In this document: in pieces, positions 1 to 7,663 of the stretch
Position numbering within the stretch: position 1 is the stretch's first letter
Layout of the letters: each line of letters opens with the position of its first letter
DNA from: Fimenecus sp052298855
GTDB lineage: Bacteria > Bacillota > Clostridia > Oscillospirales > Acutalibacteraceae
Assembly: GCA_052298855.1 (NCBI GenBank)
Contig: DAVZXP010000006.1
Location: 1-64,000, forward strand
Reading direction: 5' to 3'
DNA: 64,000 nucleotides
The notes under the pieces: model-generated
What the model was told of the DNA's origin: nothing
What the model saw: the letters and a program-made list of their open reading frames with translations, nothing else
Databases searched by the model: none
Program-made: the position numbers and the translations under genes

Positions 1-28
1 TACAACATAATATCGATTATGTCATTCG

Positions 29-57
29 CCGCCGAACTTGGCGGATTTTTTGTTTTT
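29..57 (+). terminator. Rho-independent terminator of a gene left of the window
   Basis: A 5-bp CCGCC/GGCGG hairpin with a 6-base loop is followed by two T runs on the + strand. It would end a rightward transcript coming from outside the window, converging on the recombinase gene. The opposite strand has no T run after the stem. Confidence 0.6.
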
Positions 58-60
58 AGG

Positions 61-903
61 CTAAATAATTAAGTGCATATTTTCCATTCGTCTGCGGTGT
101 TCCGTGCCGGTTGAAATGATATAAATTCGAGTTGTGTTGATACTGCTGTGACCGAGAATGTCGGCGAGTTTTGCTATATCTTTTTCGATACCGTAAAATG
201 TGCGTGCAAACAGGTGGCGAAGATTATGCGGAAATACCTTTTGCGGGTTTATATTTGCATCTTTGCACAAGGCTTTCATCTCTCGCCAAATGTTCGTGCG
301 GTTTATGGGTTTGCCATTTTTCGTTACAAAAATCATACCGCTTTTTATTCCTTGCTTTGCTGCATAGCGGAGCAATTTTTGTTTTAGTTCTTTCACTATA
401 AAAACCGAGCGTGTTTTTGCCTTGCAGTTTACAATTGCCTCGCCGCACTTTATCGCCTCAACCGTGATATATTGCAACTCGCTGACACGGATACCTGTGG
501 CACATATTGTTTGAATAATTAAATTCAATCGTTCATTTTTCTTTTGCTTTGCCGCTTGACACAAGCGTTTGTATTCTGCTCTTGTCAGTTCTTTTTCTTC
601 CGAGCAAAATACTTGCTGTTGCAATTTTAGCGATTTAACTCTCAAGTCAAACCAATTCAGAAATGCAAACAAACTGTTGATACTTGCAAGCATTGAGTTC
701 ACACTGCGAACAGCATAGTTTTCCTGCAAATGATTTTTGTAGGCGATAACAATTTCTTTTGTAATGACCTCGTCTTGTGCATAAACCGAAAACGCTTTCA
801 CATCACGAATATATTTTTCAATCGTTGCCGTGCTTTTCTCTTGCAGCTCTAAATTCTTTCTAAAATCATCAATGATTTCTGCCGTTAAAATTCGTCCTTC
901 CAT
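61..903 (-). CDS. Tyrosine recombinase/integrase (phage integrase family)
   Basis: A 280-residue site-specific recombinase. The first 90 or so residues look like the helical SAM-like core-binding domain, followed by the catalytic domain. The expected catalytic set is visible: R139 in GIRVSEL, H226-x-x-R229 in HNLRH, H252 in LGHSS and the nucleophile Y261. A GGAGGT Shine-Dalgarno lies 7 bases before the ATG. The length matches XerC/XerD-like enzymes and short orphan integrases. It has no neighbouring relaxase, phage gene or recognised excisionase, so it may be an orphan integrase, a remnant of an integrated element, or a DNA invertase. A tRNA-Gln gene about 1 kb away is a possible integration target, but no att duplication was found. 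It is not the housekeeping XerC/D by context. Confidence 0.9.
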   Translation of the reverse strand: MEGRILTAEIIDDFRKNLELQEKSTATIEKYIRDVKAFSVYAQDEVITKEIVIAYKNHLQENYAVRSVNSMLASINSLFAFLNWFDLRVKSLKLQQQVFCSEEKELTRAEYKRLCQAAKQKKNERLNLIIQTICATGIRVSELQYITVEAIKCGEAIVNCKAKTRSVFIVKELKQKLLRYAAKQGIKSGMIFVTKNGKPINRTNIWREMKALCKDANINPQKVFPHNLRHLFARTFYGIEKDIAKLADILGHSSINTTRIYIISTGTEHRRRMENMHLII

Positions 904-928
904 TGTATTTACCTCCGAGTAAGTGTTA

Positions 929-956
929 ATTATATTGTACCCGAAAAGTATGAAAA
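929..956 (-). promoter_or_regulatory. Probable sigma-A promoter of the recombinase gene
   Basis: On the reverse strand TTTTCA is followed by 16 bases and a consensus TATAAT, about 25 bases upstream of the recombinase start. The -10 is perfect and the -35 is weak. Confidence 0.45.
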
Positions 957-1480
957 CAAAATTGTCGCCCTAAAAGGTTGTGGTATGTTACCTTGAATAG
1001 TGCGACATTGCAAGTACGATTTCCTATATTTACCTTTGCGTTTTTGATGGATAAACAATATAAAAGCCGGAATGAAAAAATAATGATTTTTGAAACGAAA
1101 ATCTGCGGCTTTTGAGTGGGTTTTGGAGCAATTTTCAAGCCGTCGATTTTAAAGCAGGATAAAGGGGTATGATTTTCGGGCGTTGAAATGCCCGAAAACG
1201 CCGTCCGGCAATGCCTGTCGGCTTTTCAAATCGTAATACTTTTTCGTATGATACGAAATTCGTATGCAGTAAGGGGCTTTTTTCGCAGAAAATCAAGGCT
1301 TTTGCGTATTCATTTGAGTGTTGCGGTATGATGATTGAAAATCAAGAAATTCTATCAACGCTGTAAGGAAAATTTGACGATTTCTATCTAAAATAGAGTA
1401 ACTCGTCGAACTTAAACTAAAAACGGCTTGCAGGCGATTTGTGCGAGCCTGTGAGCAAAAAATCGTGCAAAATATAGTAC
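957..1480. other. Gene-poor stretch with inverted repeats next to the recombinase
   Basis: No convincing gene is present; the short reverse ORFs lack an SD and recognisable sequence. Two structures stand out. A 9-bp inverted repeat, TTTTCGGGC and GCCCGAAAA, lies at 1173-1181 and 1190-1198 with an 8-base loop. An alternating array at 1243-1265 consists of TTCGTAT, one base, ATACGAA, one base, TTCGTAT, giving two overlapping palindromes. These could be binding or crossover sites for the adjacent tyrosine recombinase or operators for a lost regulator. Confidence 0.4.
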
Positions 1481-1509
1481 TTGACTTCTGAAACACATTA
1501 GCGTATTGT
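1481..1509 (+). promoter_or_regulatory. Sigma-A-like promoter with overlapping dyad (possible operator)
   Basis: TTGACT and TATTGT are separated by 17 bases. An inverted repeat, AAACACA at 1491-1497 and TGTGTTT at 1509-1515, straddles the -10 box, the usual place for a repressor site. The next downstream element is the tiny ORF beginning at 1534. Confidence 0.55.
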
Positions 1510-1533
1510 GTGTTTGAAAAGGAGGCAAGCAAT

Positions 1534-1572
1534 ATGAAAACAAACACAAAAACAAAAGGCAAAATAAAATAA
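1534..1572 (+). CDS. Putative 12-residue leader-like peptide
   Basis: ATG is preceded by AAAAGGAGG with a 9-base gap, and the frame encodes MKTNTKTKGKIK then stops. It sits just downstream of a promoter and a second GGAGG follows its stop codon at once. The peptide is Lys/Thr-rich and resembles nothing I recognise. It could be a leader peptide or the start of a decayed gene. Confidence 0.3.
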   Translation: MKTNTKTKGKIK

Positions 1573-1610
1573 AGGAGGCAGATATAAAATCATAGACAGC
1601 GTGTTGCCTT

Positions 1611-1766
1611 GTGGCAACGAAAAAATTATTAGAATTTGAAAACACACCTATAAATAATGAGGATATGTTTATTACAGATGTTCCAAAGGATATAGTTGAA
1701 GCAATGGCGAAATTGATATATCCCGAAATCGAAAACTATTTTGAAGAAAAGCGTAATAACGATTAA
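1611..1766 (+). CDS. Small acidic ORF of unknown function, possibly decayed at its 5' end
   Basis: An open frame of 51 codons from a GTG reads as a plausible small protein with charged helices (ITDVPKDIVEAMAKLIYPEI in its middle). The best SD, AAAGGAGG at 1571-1578, is too far upstream, and an in-frame TAG at 1593 lies between. The GTG itself sits in the loop of a GTTGCC/GGCAAC hairpin (1603-1618). The gene may therefore be a 5' broken remnant of a mobile-element gene, or may use an unusual start. Function unknown. Confidence 0.3.
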   Translation: MATKKLLEFENTPINNEDMFITDVPKDIVEAMAKLIYPEIENYFEEKRNND

Positions 1767-1772
1767 AACGAA

Positions 1773-1801
1773 AAGGCGGGTAGCAAATTGCTACTCGCCT
1801 T
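1773..1801 (+). terminator. Strong hairpin after the small ORF, weak T tract
   Basis: A 12-14-bp stem (AAGGCGGGTAGCAA against TTGCTACTCGCCTT, one G-T pair) begins 6 bases after the small ORF stop. It is followed by TAATTAG rather than a clean T run, so it may be a weak terminator or a 3' stabilising hairpin. Confidence 0.45.
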
Positions 1802-1821
1802 AATTAGTGATGTTCGGATAA

Positions 1822-1871
1822 AGAAAAAAGAAACCCGAATGTATCGCCGATAATGGCAAAGTTCGGATTTC
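1822..1871 (-). terminator. Rho-independent terminator of tRNA-Gln
   Basis: Reading leftward, GAAATCCGAA pairs with TTCGGGTTTC (10 bp, one T-G) and is followed by CTTTTTTCTTT. It starts 7 bases beyond the tRNA CCA end. Confidence 0.75.
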
Positions 1872-1878
1872 TCTTCTT

Positions 1879-1952
1879 TGGCAGCGGTATAAGGATTCGA
1901 ACCTCAACATACGGAGTCAGAGTCCGCTGTGCTACCGTTACACAATACCGCT
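1879..1952 (-). tRNA. tRNA-Gln (anticodon CUG)
   Basis: The reverse strand folds as a complete cloverleaf. The 7-bp acceptor stem is AGCGGTA/TACCGCT with discriminator G and an encoded CCA. The anticodon stem GCGGA/TCCGT holds the loop CTCTGAC, giving anticodon CTG. The T arm is TGAGG-TTCGAAT-CCTTA. It reads the CAG codon. It has its own terminator and lies beside the recombinase region, making it a candidate integration landmark. Confidence 0.95.
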
Positions 1953-2022
1953 ATTTATTGTTGAGCTTTCTCAACTGCGAGAGCTATTATACAACGGGAA
2001 AGCTCAAATGTCAACACATTTT

Positions 2023-3537
2023 TTAATCATAAATTAGATTTAGTAAATTATTTCTTTCATTTATGAAAACGAGGAACAAGCCCACTGTTATTGTAAGCAG
2101 TAAAAGCAAGCACGAAACGGCATAAATTGTAAAGTCTAAGCTTCGGCTTGTCCTTTTTTCAAGGCTTACAAATTTTGAGATTGCAGTTGTTGATATGAGC
2201 ACCGTAACGAGCGCAATATCGGCAAGATACCGTATGTTTACGCCTGCAAGGCACATATCCGTGAAAGCTAAGCCGACTACCGATACAATGCTCAAAATGA
2301 ATATTGAAAGCTTTGTTTTATCTGCTTTTTTGGTTATGAGAAGCGGAGAAATTGCTATTGCCCAGTTTGACGGGAAAGCCATTGCACCGACGGTTGAGGT
2401 CATATATACATACCCCGGAAAATTTTTAAGCGGGAAAAACGGTATGTCGAAATACGGTGCTTTACTCAAAAAGATGGGAGGCTGAAGGAAATAATATTTC
2501 AAAGCCGGCAGGAACAAGAGCAATGTGATTGAATATTCCGAAACATCGTGAACGGTCAGCTGATATTTTGCGCCGAATTCAAAAACCGAGCCGAAGCGAG
2601 CATAATTGTACCACATAATTCCGACGGCACCGATAACGGTTGGCACGGCGAACGCAAGCACCTGACATATTTTCTCCGACGGCTTAAAATCCTTGCCGAA
2701 AACGGTTTTAATGTAAATCGGGACGGCTAACAGGAAATAAATTGCAAGATTTGGGCGAGACATCACAAGGAATACGAGTGAAACGCCCGACAATGCGAAA
2801 AGCAGGGCTCTTTTGCCGTTCTTTTTGCTTGCGTATGCCGAAAATGTACAAAGCAAAAACAGCGACAGGAAAAGTATTCCGCTTGCAACGGCGATGTAAT
2901 ACATATCTGCGCTTGCCTGTACCATATAAATTAAGCTTCCGAGCTCACACGCAAAAATTGAAAGGATAAGCATTATAAAATTAGGCTTTTTCACAAATAT
3001 TTCTTGAAGCTTTATGACGAGAAATGCTATTGTGATTGCGGATAATACCGTTAAAATATAGCATACGGTGTTTGCTTCGGGTACAGTCTTTGTTAAAAAA
3101 TAAAACGGATAATATATTAAAAGTATGGGAGCAATACCAAAATAGGAATAATACTTGCCGTCGAAATATGCTCTGTCCCAAAGATAAAAAAAGCCTTCCG
3201 TCTTTCTGGCGCCTTCGTCGTACGGATTTGACATTATCGACAGACGGAGATCCGGAACGATGTCAATGTTCAGCTGACCCTTTAAGAATGCGTCAAACTG
3301 CTGCTCGTAAGCATTCATCCTTGTTAACGGGCGCAAATAAGGATAGATGAAATTGTCCTTTGCGAGAAAGCTGTAAATTACCGTTGCGCCTGCTATCAAA
3401 ATGCCTAAGCTTAAAAATATAACTATATTATGTGAAAGCTTTGACGGGTTGTATTCGGTTTTATAAAAGCCGAAGGCATAGGATATTGCCAAGAATATCG
3501 CAAAAGCCGCTACGCAGGAGATTATTATACCGAGCAT
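2023..3537 (-). CDS. Polytopic membrane protein, GT-C glycosyltransferase-like
   Basis: A 504-residue protein with roughly 11-13 hydrophobic segments. After the first two membrane spans comes an extracytoplasmic loop of about 60 residues containing QFDAFLKGQLNIDI and the aromatic patch FDGKYYSYFG. This looks like the first loop of GT-C fold enzymes, membrane glycosyltransferases that use polyprenyl-linked sugars. I do not recognise a named family, and the catalytic acidic pair is not certain. It is monocistronic, on the reverse strand, with its own strong promoter and no polysaccharide genes beside it. A role in decorating cell-surface glycans is inference; a conserved membrane protein of unknown function is the safe call. 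Confidence 0.75.
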   Translation of the reverse strand: MLGIIISCVAAFAIFLAISYAFGFYKTEYNPSKLSHNIVIFLSLGILIAGATVIYSFLAKDNFIYPYLRPLTRMNAYEQQFDAFLKGQLNIDIVPDLRLSIMSNPYDEGARKTEGFFYLWDRAYFDGKYYSYFGIAPILLIYYPFYFLTKTVPEANTVCYILTVLSAITIAFLVIKLQEIFVKKPNFIMLILSIFACELGSLIYMVQASADMYYIAVASGILFLSLFLLCTFSAYASKKNGKRALLFALSGVSLVFLVMSRPNLAIYFLLAVPIYIKTVFGKDFKPSEKICQVLAFAVPTVIGAVGIMWYNYARFGSVFEFGAKYQLTVHDVSEYSITLLLFLPALKYYFLQPPIFLSKAPYFDIPFFPLKNFPGYVYMTSTVGAMAFPSNWAIAISPLLITKKADKTKLSIFILSIVSVVGLAFTDMCLAGVNIRYLADIALVTVLISTTAISKFVSLEKRTSRSLDFTIYAVSCLLLLLTITVGLFLVFINERNNLLNLIYD

Positions 3538-3572
3538 TTCCGTTTCACTTCCTAAACTTATAAATTTACTGT

Positions 3573-3601
3573 ATTATAGTATAAATACATATATATTTCA
3601 A
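3573..3601 (-). promoter_or_regulatory. Sigma-A promoter of the membrane protein gene
   Basis: Reading leftward, TTGAAA is followed by 17 bases and a perfect TATAAT, about 36 bases upstream of the ATG. It is back to back with the pncB promoter. Confidence 0.75.
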
Positions 3602-3611
3602 TCAAATTTAA

Positions 3612-3640
3612 TTGCCATAGACAAAAAATTGTGATAAAAT
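3612..3640 (+). promoter_or_regulatory. Sigma-A promoter of the pncB-ppa-capA operon
   Basis: TTGCCA, 17 bases, TAAAAT. The start of transcription would fall close to the SD AGAGGTGAG, giving a very short leader. The same hexamers and spacing recur at spo0A. Confidence 0.65.
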
Positions 3641-3658
3641 TAGCAAAGAGGTGAGCTT

Positions 3659-5116
3659 ATGAACTCGTTAAACGGATTAAATAATATTTCAATGCTTACG
3701 GAGTTGTATGAATTTACAACGGCGGACGGCTACTTCAACAGTCCCGTCAAGGATACTGTTGCGTATTTTGACCTGTTTTTCAGAAAAGTACCCGACAAGG
3801 GCGGCTTTGCGATTATGGCAGGTCTTTCGCAGGTTATAGAATACCTTAAAAACATACATTTCACTAAAGAGGATATTGACTTTTTAAGGGAGCAGGGGAT
3901 AAGCGACGCTTTTTGCGATTATCTCAAGGATTTCAAATTTACCTGTGATGTGTGGGCAATACCCGAGGGAACACCGATATTCCCGAATGAGCCGATAGTT
4001 AAGGTAAGAGGTCCTGTTGTGGAGGCTCAGCTTATCGAAACGGCATTGCTTATGTTTATCAATCAGCAAAGCTTAATTGCAACTAAGGCGAATAGGCTTG
4101 TTCGTGCTTCGCATTCAACCACCGTTGCCGAGTACGGCACAAGGAGGGCACAGGGCTTTTCGCAGGCTGTTTTGGGCGCAAGGGCTGCTTATATCGGCGG
4201 TTGCTCGTTGACCTCGGGAATTATTCCGCAAAAGCTGTTCGGTATTCCGAGCGTTAACACAATGATACACAGCTGGGTGCAGATGTTTGACTCTGAATAT
4301 GAGGCGTTCTGTGAGTATGCACGCCGTTATCCCGACGATTGCACGGTGGTTGTCGATACATATGATACTATCCGTTCGGGTATTCCGAATGCGATTAAGG
4401 CGTTCAATGACGTGCTTGTTCCAATGGGTAAGCGTCCCAATTCCATCAGAATAGACTCGGGCGATATAACCTATCTTTCAAAGCGTGCAAGGAAAATGCT
4501 TGACGAAGCGGGCTTCCCCGATTGCGATATTATGGCGTCGAACTCGCTTGACGAATATCTTATCGGCGATATGGTATCACAGGGGGCAAAGGTTGACTGC
4601 TTTATTGTCGGCGAGAGGCTTATCACTTCTGCATCATCACCGCTTTTCAGCGGAGTGTATAAGCTCTGTGCGGTTGAAAAAGACGGGAAGATTATACCGA
4701 AAATCAACCTTTCCGAAAATGTCAGCAAGATAACCATTCCGTCGTCAAAATCTGTTTACAGACTGTTTGATACAGAGTCTGGCAAGGCTATTGCCGACGT
4801 TTTAACGCTCGATGGAGAGACGGTAGACGACGGGAAACCGTATACGCTTTTCGATCCCGATTTCACTTGGAAGCGTAAGGATATTGAGCGATTTGTCGCA
4901 AGACCGCTGCTTGTTCCGATTTTTAAGCAGGGCGAATGTGTTTATGACGAGCCGAGCCTTAACGAGATAAGAGAGTATTGTTCCGGACAGATTGATACAC
5001 TTTGGGACGAGGTTAAGAGGTTCGAAAACCCACACAAATATTACGTTGACCTTTCAAAGGAACTATGGAGGGTCAGAAACAGACTTATAGAGGAGCATAA
5101 AGGAGTGACAAAATGA
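3659..5116 (+). CDS. pncB: Nicotinate phosphoribosyltransferase
   Basis: Cytosolic NAPRT of the Preiss-Handler NAD salvage route, joining nicotinate and PRPP to nicotinate mononucleotide and PPi with ATP use. The 485 residues match the long bacterial NAPRT class. Visible hallmarks are the N-terminal LTELYEFTTADGYF, the YGTRRAQG loop, the IHSWVQMF His region and the phosphate-binding segment IRIDSGDITYL. A strong SD, AGAGGTG, precedes the ATG. The stop overlaps the start of ppa by four bases (ATGA), so the enzyme is translationally coupled to a pyrophosphatase that can remove its PPi product. Confidence 0.95.
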   Translation: MNSLNGLNNISMLTELYEFTTADGYFNSPVKDTVAYFDLFFRKVPDKGGFAIMAGLSQVIEYLKNIHFTKEDIDFLREQGISDAFCDYLKDFKFTCDVWAIPEGTPIFPNEPIVKVRGPVVEAQLIETALLMFINQQSLIATKANRLVRASHSTTVAEYGTRRAQGFSQAVLGARAAYIGGCSLTSGIIPQKLFGIPSVNTMIHSWVQMFDSEYEAFCEYARRYPDDCTVVVDTYDTIRSGIPNAIKAFNDVLVPMGKRPNSIRIDSGDITYLSKRARKMLDEAGFPDCDIMASNSLDEYLIGDMVSQGAKVDCFIVGERLITSASSPLFSGVYKLCAVEKDGKIIPKINLSENVSKITIPSSKSVYRLFDTESGKAIADVLTLDGETVDDGKPYTLFDPDFTWKRKDIERFVARPLLVPIFKQGECVYDEPSLNEIREYCSGQIDTLWDEVKRFENPHKYYVDLSKELWRVRNRLIEEHKGVTK

Positions 5117-5643
5117 ATATTTGGCATGATATAAATCCCGAGAGAATAACAAGAAAAGCCTTTGACGCTGTAATTGAAATCAGCAAGGGCAGTAAGATGA
5201 AATACGAGCTTGATAAGGAAACGGGTATGTTAAGGCTTGACAGAGTTCTTTACACCTCGACCCACTATCCTGCAAACTACGGCTTTATTCCGAGAACGTA
5301 TGCGGAGGACAATGACCCGCTTGACGTACTTGTGCTTTGCTCTGAGCAGATTGAGCCGATGGCACTTGTAAAATGCTATCCGATAGGCGTTATTTCAATG
5401 TTTGATAACGGTGCGGCGGACTATAAGATTATCGCCATTCCGTTTGACGACCCGACTTATAACGAGTATAAGGATATTTCGCAGTTGCCTGCTCATATTT
5501 TTCAGGAAATGAAGCACTTTTTCACGGTTTACAAAACTCTTGAAAATAAGACGACGGATATTGATGAGGTCAAGGGTGTGCTCTCGGCAGTTGATATAAT
5601 CGACGATTCAATAAAGAGATACAAGGAAAAGTTCGTTAAATAA
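5113..5643 (+). CDS. ppa: Inorganic pyrophosphatase (family I)
   Basis: Soluble Mg-dependent pyrophosphatase hydrolysing PPi to phosphate. The 176-residue length and the family I signature around DNDPLDVLVL (metal-binding Asp cluster), with HYPANYGFIPRTY before it and FDDP later, are diagnostic. The start overlaps the pncB stop and the nearest SD (AGGAGTG) lies inside pncB. Coupling to a PPi-releasing NAD salvage enzyme suggests that it pulls that reaction forward, although it may also be the general cellular enzyme. Confidence 0.95.
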   Translation: MNIWHDINPERITRKAFDAVIEISKGSKMKYELDKETGMLRLDRVLYTSTHYPANYGFIPRTYAEDNDPLDVLVLCSEQIEPMALVKCYPIGVISMFDNGAADYKIIAIPFDDPTYNEYKDISQLPAHIFQEMKHFFTVYKTLENKTTDIDEVKGVLSAVDIIDDSIKRYKEKFVK

Positions 5644-5663
5644 AAAAATAACGGAGAGGGAAA

Positions 5664-6863
5664 ATGGCTAAAAGGGAAGTAAAAGTATTTCTGTCAATCA
5701 TTTTGACAATGGTGCTGCTGTGCGGCATAGGTGTTTTGCTTGCGACCAAGACAGGGGACGGCGCTGTGCCCGTTGAGGCACCCGTTGACACCTCGACGCC
5801 TGTGGAAACAACGACCGAGCCTTTGCCTACGGTCAGCGTAAGCTTTTTGTCTGTCGGGGATAATTTAATTCACGACGGAATTTATCAGCAAGCAAACAAG
5901 CGTGCAGGCGGCAACGGTTACGATTTTTCGTATTGCTATAAAAACATCGCCCCCGACGTTGCGTCTGCTGACGTTGCGACGATAAATCAGGAAACGATTA
6001 TTTCAAAAAGCAATAAGCCGTCGGGCTATCCGCTTTTCAATTCTCCGCATGAGGTCGGAGATGAAATTGCGAAAATAGGTTTTGACGTTATCGCAATGGC
6101 TAATAATCATATGATCGACAAGGGCGCAAAGGGCCTTTCGGAGGCTATTGAGTATTGGGACAGCGTTGACGGCGTTGTCAGAACTGGCGCATATAAGAAC
6201 GAGGAGGATCTCAACAGGGTCGAATACATAGAGTCGAACGGCTTAAAAATCGGTCTTGTAGGCGTCACTCAATACACGAACGGGCTTTCACTTCCTAAGG
6301 ACAGCGAGCTTAAAATCATCTATTCTGCCGACGAGGATATAATAGAAAAGAAAATTAAGAGTGCTAAAGAAAATTGCGATATGGTGCTTGTCAACATACA
6401 TTGGGGCAATGAGTATCAGACGACGCCTACGCAGGAACAAAAAAATCTTGCGGCGAAAATGGCGAATTGGGGCGCTGATGTCATAATAGGACACCATCCC
6501 CACGTTATACAGCCTGTTGAATTCATTGAAAAGGCGGACGGAACAAAGACGCTTGTGGCTTATTCGCTCGGAAACTTCATTTCTCAGCAGAATACACCTG
6601 CAAGGGTTGTCGGCGGTATGCTTCGGTACACCGTCACAAAGGATTTTAATACGGGTAAGCTTACCGTAAGCGATGTCAAATTCGAACCGATCGTAACTCA
6701 TTATGTAAACGGCAGTCACGACGTTCAGATTTTCAAGCTTTCTCAATACAACGACGACCTTGCGAAAAGACAGTCGGGCAGGCTCAAGGACTCAAAATTC
6801 AGCGTTTCCTATATAAAGGAATTTGTTTCAGGCATAATTGACGGTCAGTTCCTTGACAGTTAA
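5664..6863 (+). CDS. CapA-family (PgsA/CapA-like) secreted metallophosphoesterase-fold protein
   Basis: A 399-residue protein with an N-terminal hydrophobic anchor (about residues 7-27), a Thr/Pro/Glu-rich linker, then a CapA domain from about residue 50. CapA hallmarks seen are SVGDNLIHD, NQETIIS, MANNHMIDKG, VNIHWGNEY, IIGHHPHVIQP and YSLGNFISQQ. These supply the metal-binding Asp, Asn and His residues of the calcineurin-like fold. In Bacillus CapA/PgsA takes part in poly-gamma-glutamate export, but no pgsB/C genes are nearby, so the substrate is unknown. It follows ppa by 20 bases with its own GGAGAGGG SD, and a terminator follows. Confidence 0.85.
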   Translation: MAKREVKVFLSIILTMVLLCGIGVLLATKTGDGAVPVEAPVDTSTPVETTTEPLPTVSVSFLSVGDNLIHDGIYQQANKRAGGNGYDFSYCYKNIAPDVASADVATINQETIISKSNKPSGYPLFNSPHEVGDEIAKIGFDVIAMANNHMIDKGAKGLSEAIEYWDSVDGVVRTGAYKNEEDLNRVEYIESNGLKIGLVGVTQYTNGLSLPKDSELKIIYSADEDIIEKKIKSAKENCDMVLVNIHWGNEYQTTPTQEQKNLAAKMANWGADVIIGHHPHVIQPVEFIEKADGTKTLVAYSLGNFISQQNTPARVVGGMLRYTVTKDFNTGKLTVSDVKFEPIVTHYVNGSHDVQIFKLSQYNDDLAKRQSGRLKDSKFSVSYIKEFVSGIIDGQFLDS

Positions 6864-6884
6864 AATTTAATAACATATAAGCAT

Positions 6885-6926
6885 AAGCCGAAAAGTACGT
6901 TTTATATGTGCTTTTCGGCTTTTTTA
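6885..6926 (+). terminator. Terminator of the pncB-ppa-capA operon
   Basis: An 11-bp stem, AAGCCGAAAAG against CTTTTCGGCTT, ends in a T run shortly after the capA stop. Confidence 0.85.
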
Positions 6927-6946
6927 TGCATTTACGGTGGGATTTT

Positions 6947-6988
6947 CCCCCACGGGTGCTTTGGTGGTGCTCGGTGGGGGATTTTTTT
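6947..6988 (+). terminator. Second terminator-like hairpin before mraZ
   Basis: CCCCCAC pairs with GTGGGGG around a 20-base loop, and seven Ts follow. It backs up the preceding terminator and insulates the dcw cluster. Between here and the mraZ promoter I see nothing else. Confidence 0.6.
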
Positions 6989-7119
6989 ATGCCCAAAACG
7001 GCAGCCTGAAATGAAGCTGTTTCGTTATATGTGCTTATTGCACAAAAATATTTTGGAAATTTCGGTAAAAATTACCTGCAAAAGGGCGCCTTTTGTCGTT
7101 AAAAAATCGGTAAAAACAC

Positions 7120-7148
7120 TTGATTTTTTTAGTAAATAAAAGTATAAT
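7120..7148 (+). promoter_or_regulatory. Sigma-A promoter of the mraZ/dcw cluster
   Basis: TTGATT, 17 bases, then a perfect TATAAT. The transcript would have a leader of about 85 bases, including the palindrome AATTGC-ATA-GCAATT at 7167-7181 directly after the likely start site. MraZ homologues bind repeats in their own promoter region; GTGGTGG at 7159-7165 is G-rich, but I cannot firmly call MraZ boxes. Confidence 0.75.
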
Positions 7149-7239
7149 GTAATCAATGTGGTGGACAATTGCATAGCAATTCCATAAAAAAGGGGCAAAA
7201 TCCCACGGTTTTGACTATCGAAGGAAGGAGGAACGGACG

Positions 7240-7650
7240 ATGTCTTTTTCAAACAGCTACAAACATACAATCGATTCAAAGAAACGTCTGTTCATTCCTG
7301 CAAAGTTCAGAGCCAAGCTCGGCGACAGCTTTTATCTCTACTATGATGAAAGCTTACCGTGTATTGCCGTTTACGGCGAAGAGGAGTGGGAGAAGAAAAG
7401 CAAGATCGTCGAGGAAAGCGGAGATGCCGATTGGCAGCGTTTCTTCTTCTCAAATGTTATTTCGGTTGAGCCCGATAAGCAGGGAAGAATAACCGTTAAG
7501 GCGTCGTTTTGCGAGGGCGCAGGTCTTAAAAAGGACGTTGCGGTTGTCGGCGTCGGTACAAGAATTGAAATTTGGGACGCTGAAAAGTACGACAAGGAAA
7601 TGGAACAAATCAACGCTTCGTACAAGAGATTCCCGAGCATTATAAACTGA
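7240..7650 (+). CDS. mraZ: Transcriptional regulator/division protein MraZ
   Basis: A 136-residue protein with two AbrB-like SpoVT/MraZ repeats. The first has the signature HTIDSKKRLFIPAKFR and the second VEPDKQGRITV. The family binds DNA upstream of the dcw operon and regulates it. A strong SD (AAGGAGG) precedes the ATG. It is the first gene of the dcw cluster, as in most bacteria, with rsmH 13 bases downstream. Confidence 0.95.
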   Translation: MSFSNSYKHTIDSKKRLFIPAKFRAKLGDSFYLYYDESLPCIAVYGEEEWEKKSKIVEESGDADWQRFFFSNVISVEPDKQGRITVKASFCEGAGLKKDVAVVGVGTRIEIWDAEKYDKEMEQINASYKRFPSIIN

Positions 7651-7663
7651 CGGGAGTAACAAT

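Noticed and set aside
926..1138. 70-codon reverse ORF upstream of the recombinase
   Set aside because: No SD, overlaps the likely recombinase promoter and has no recognisable sequence.
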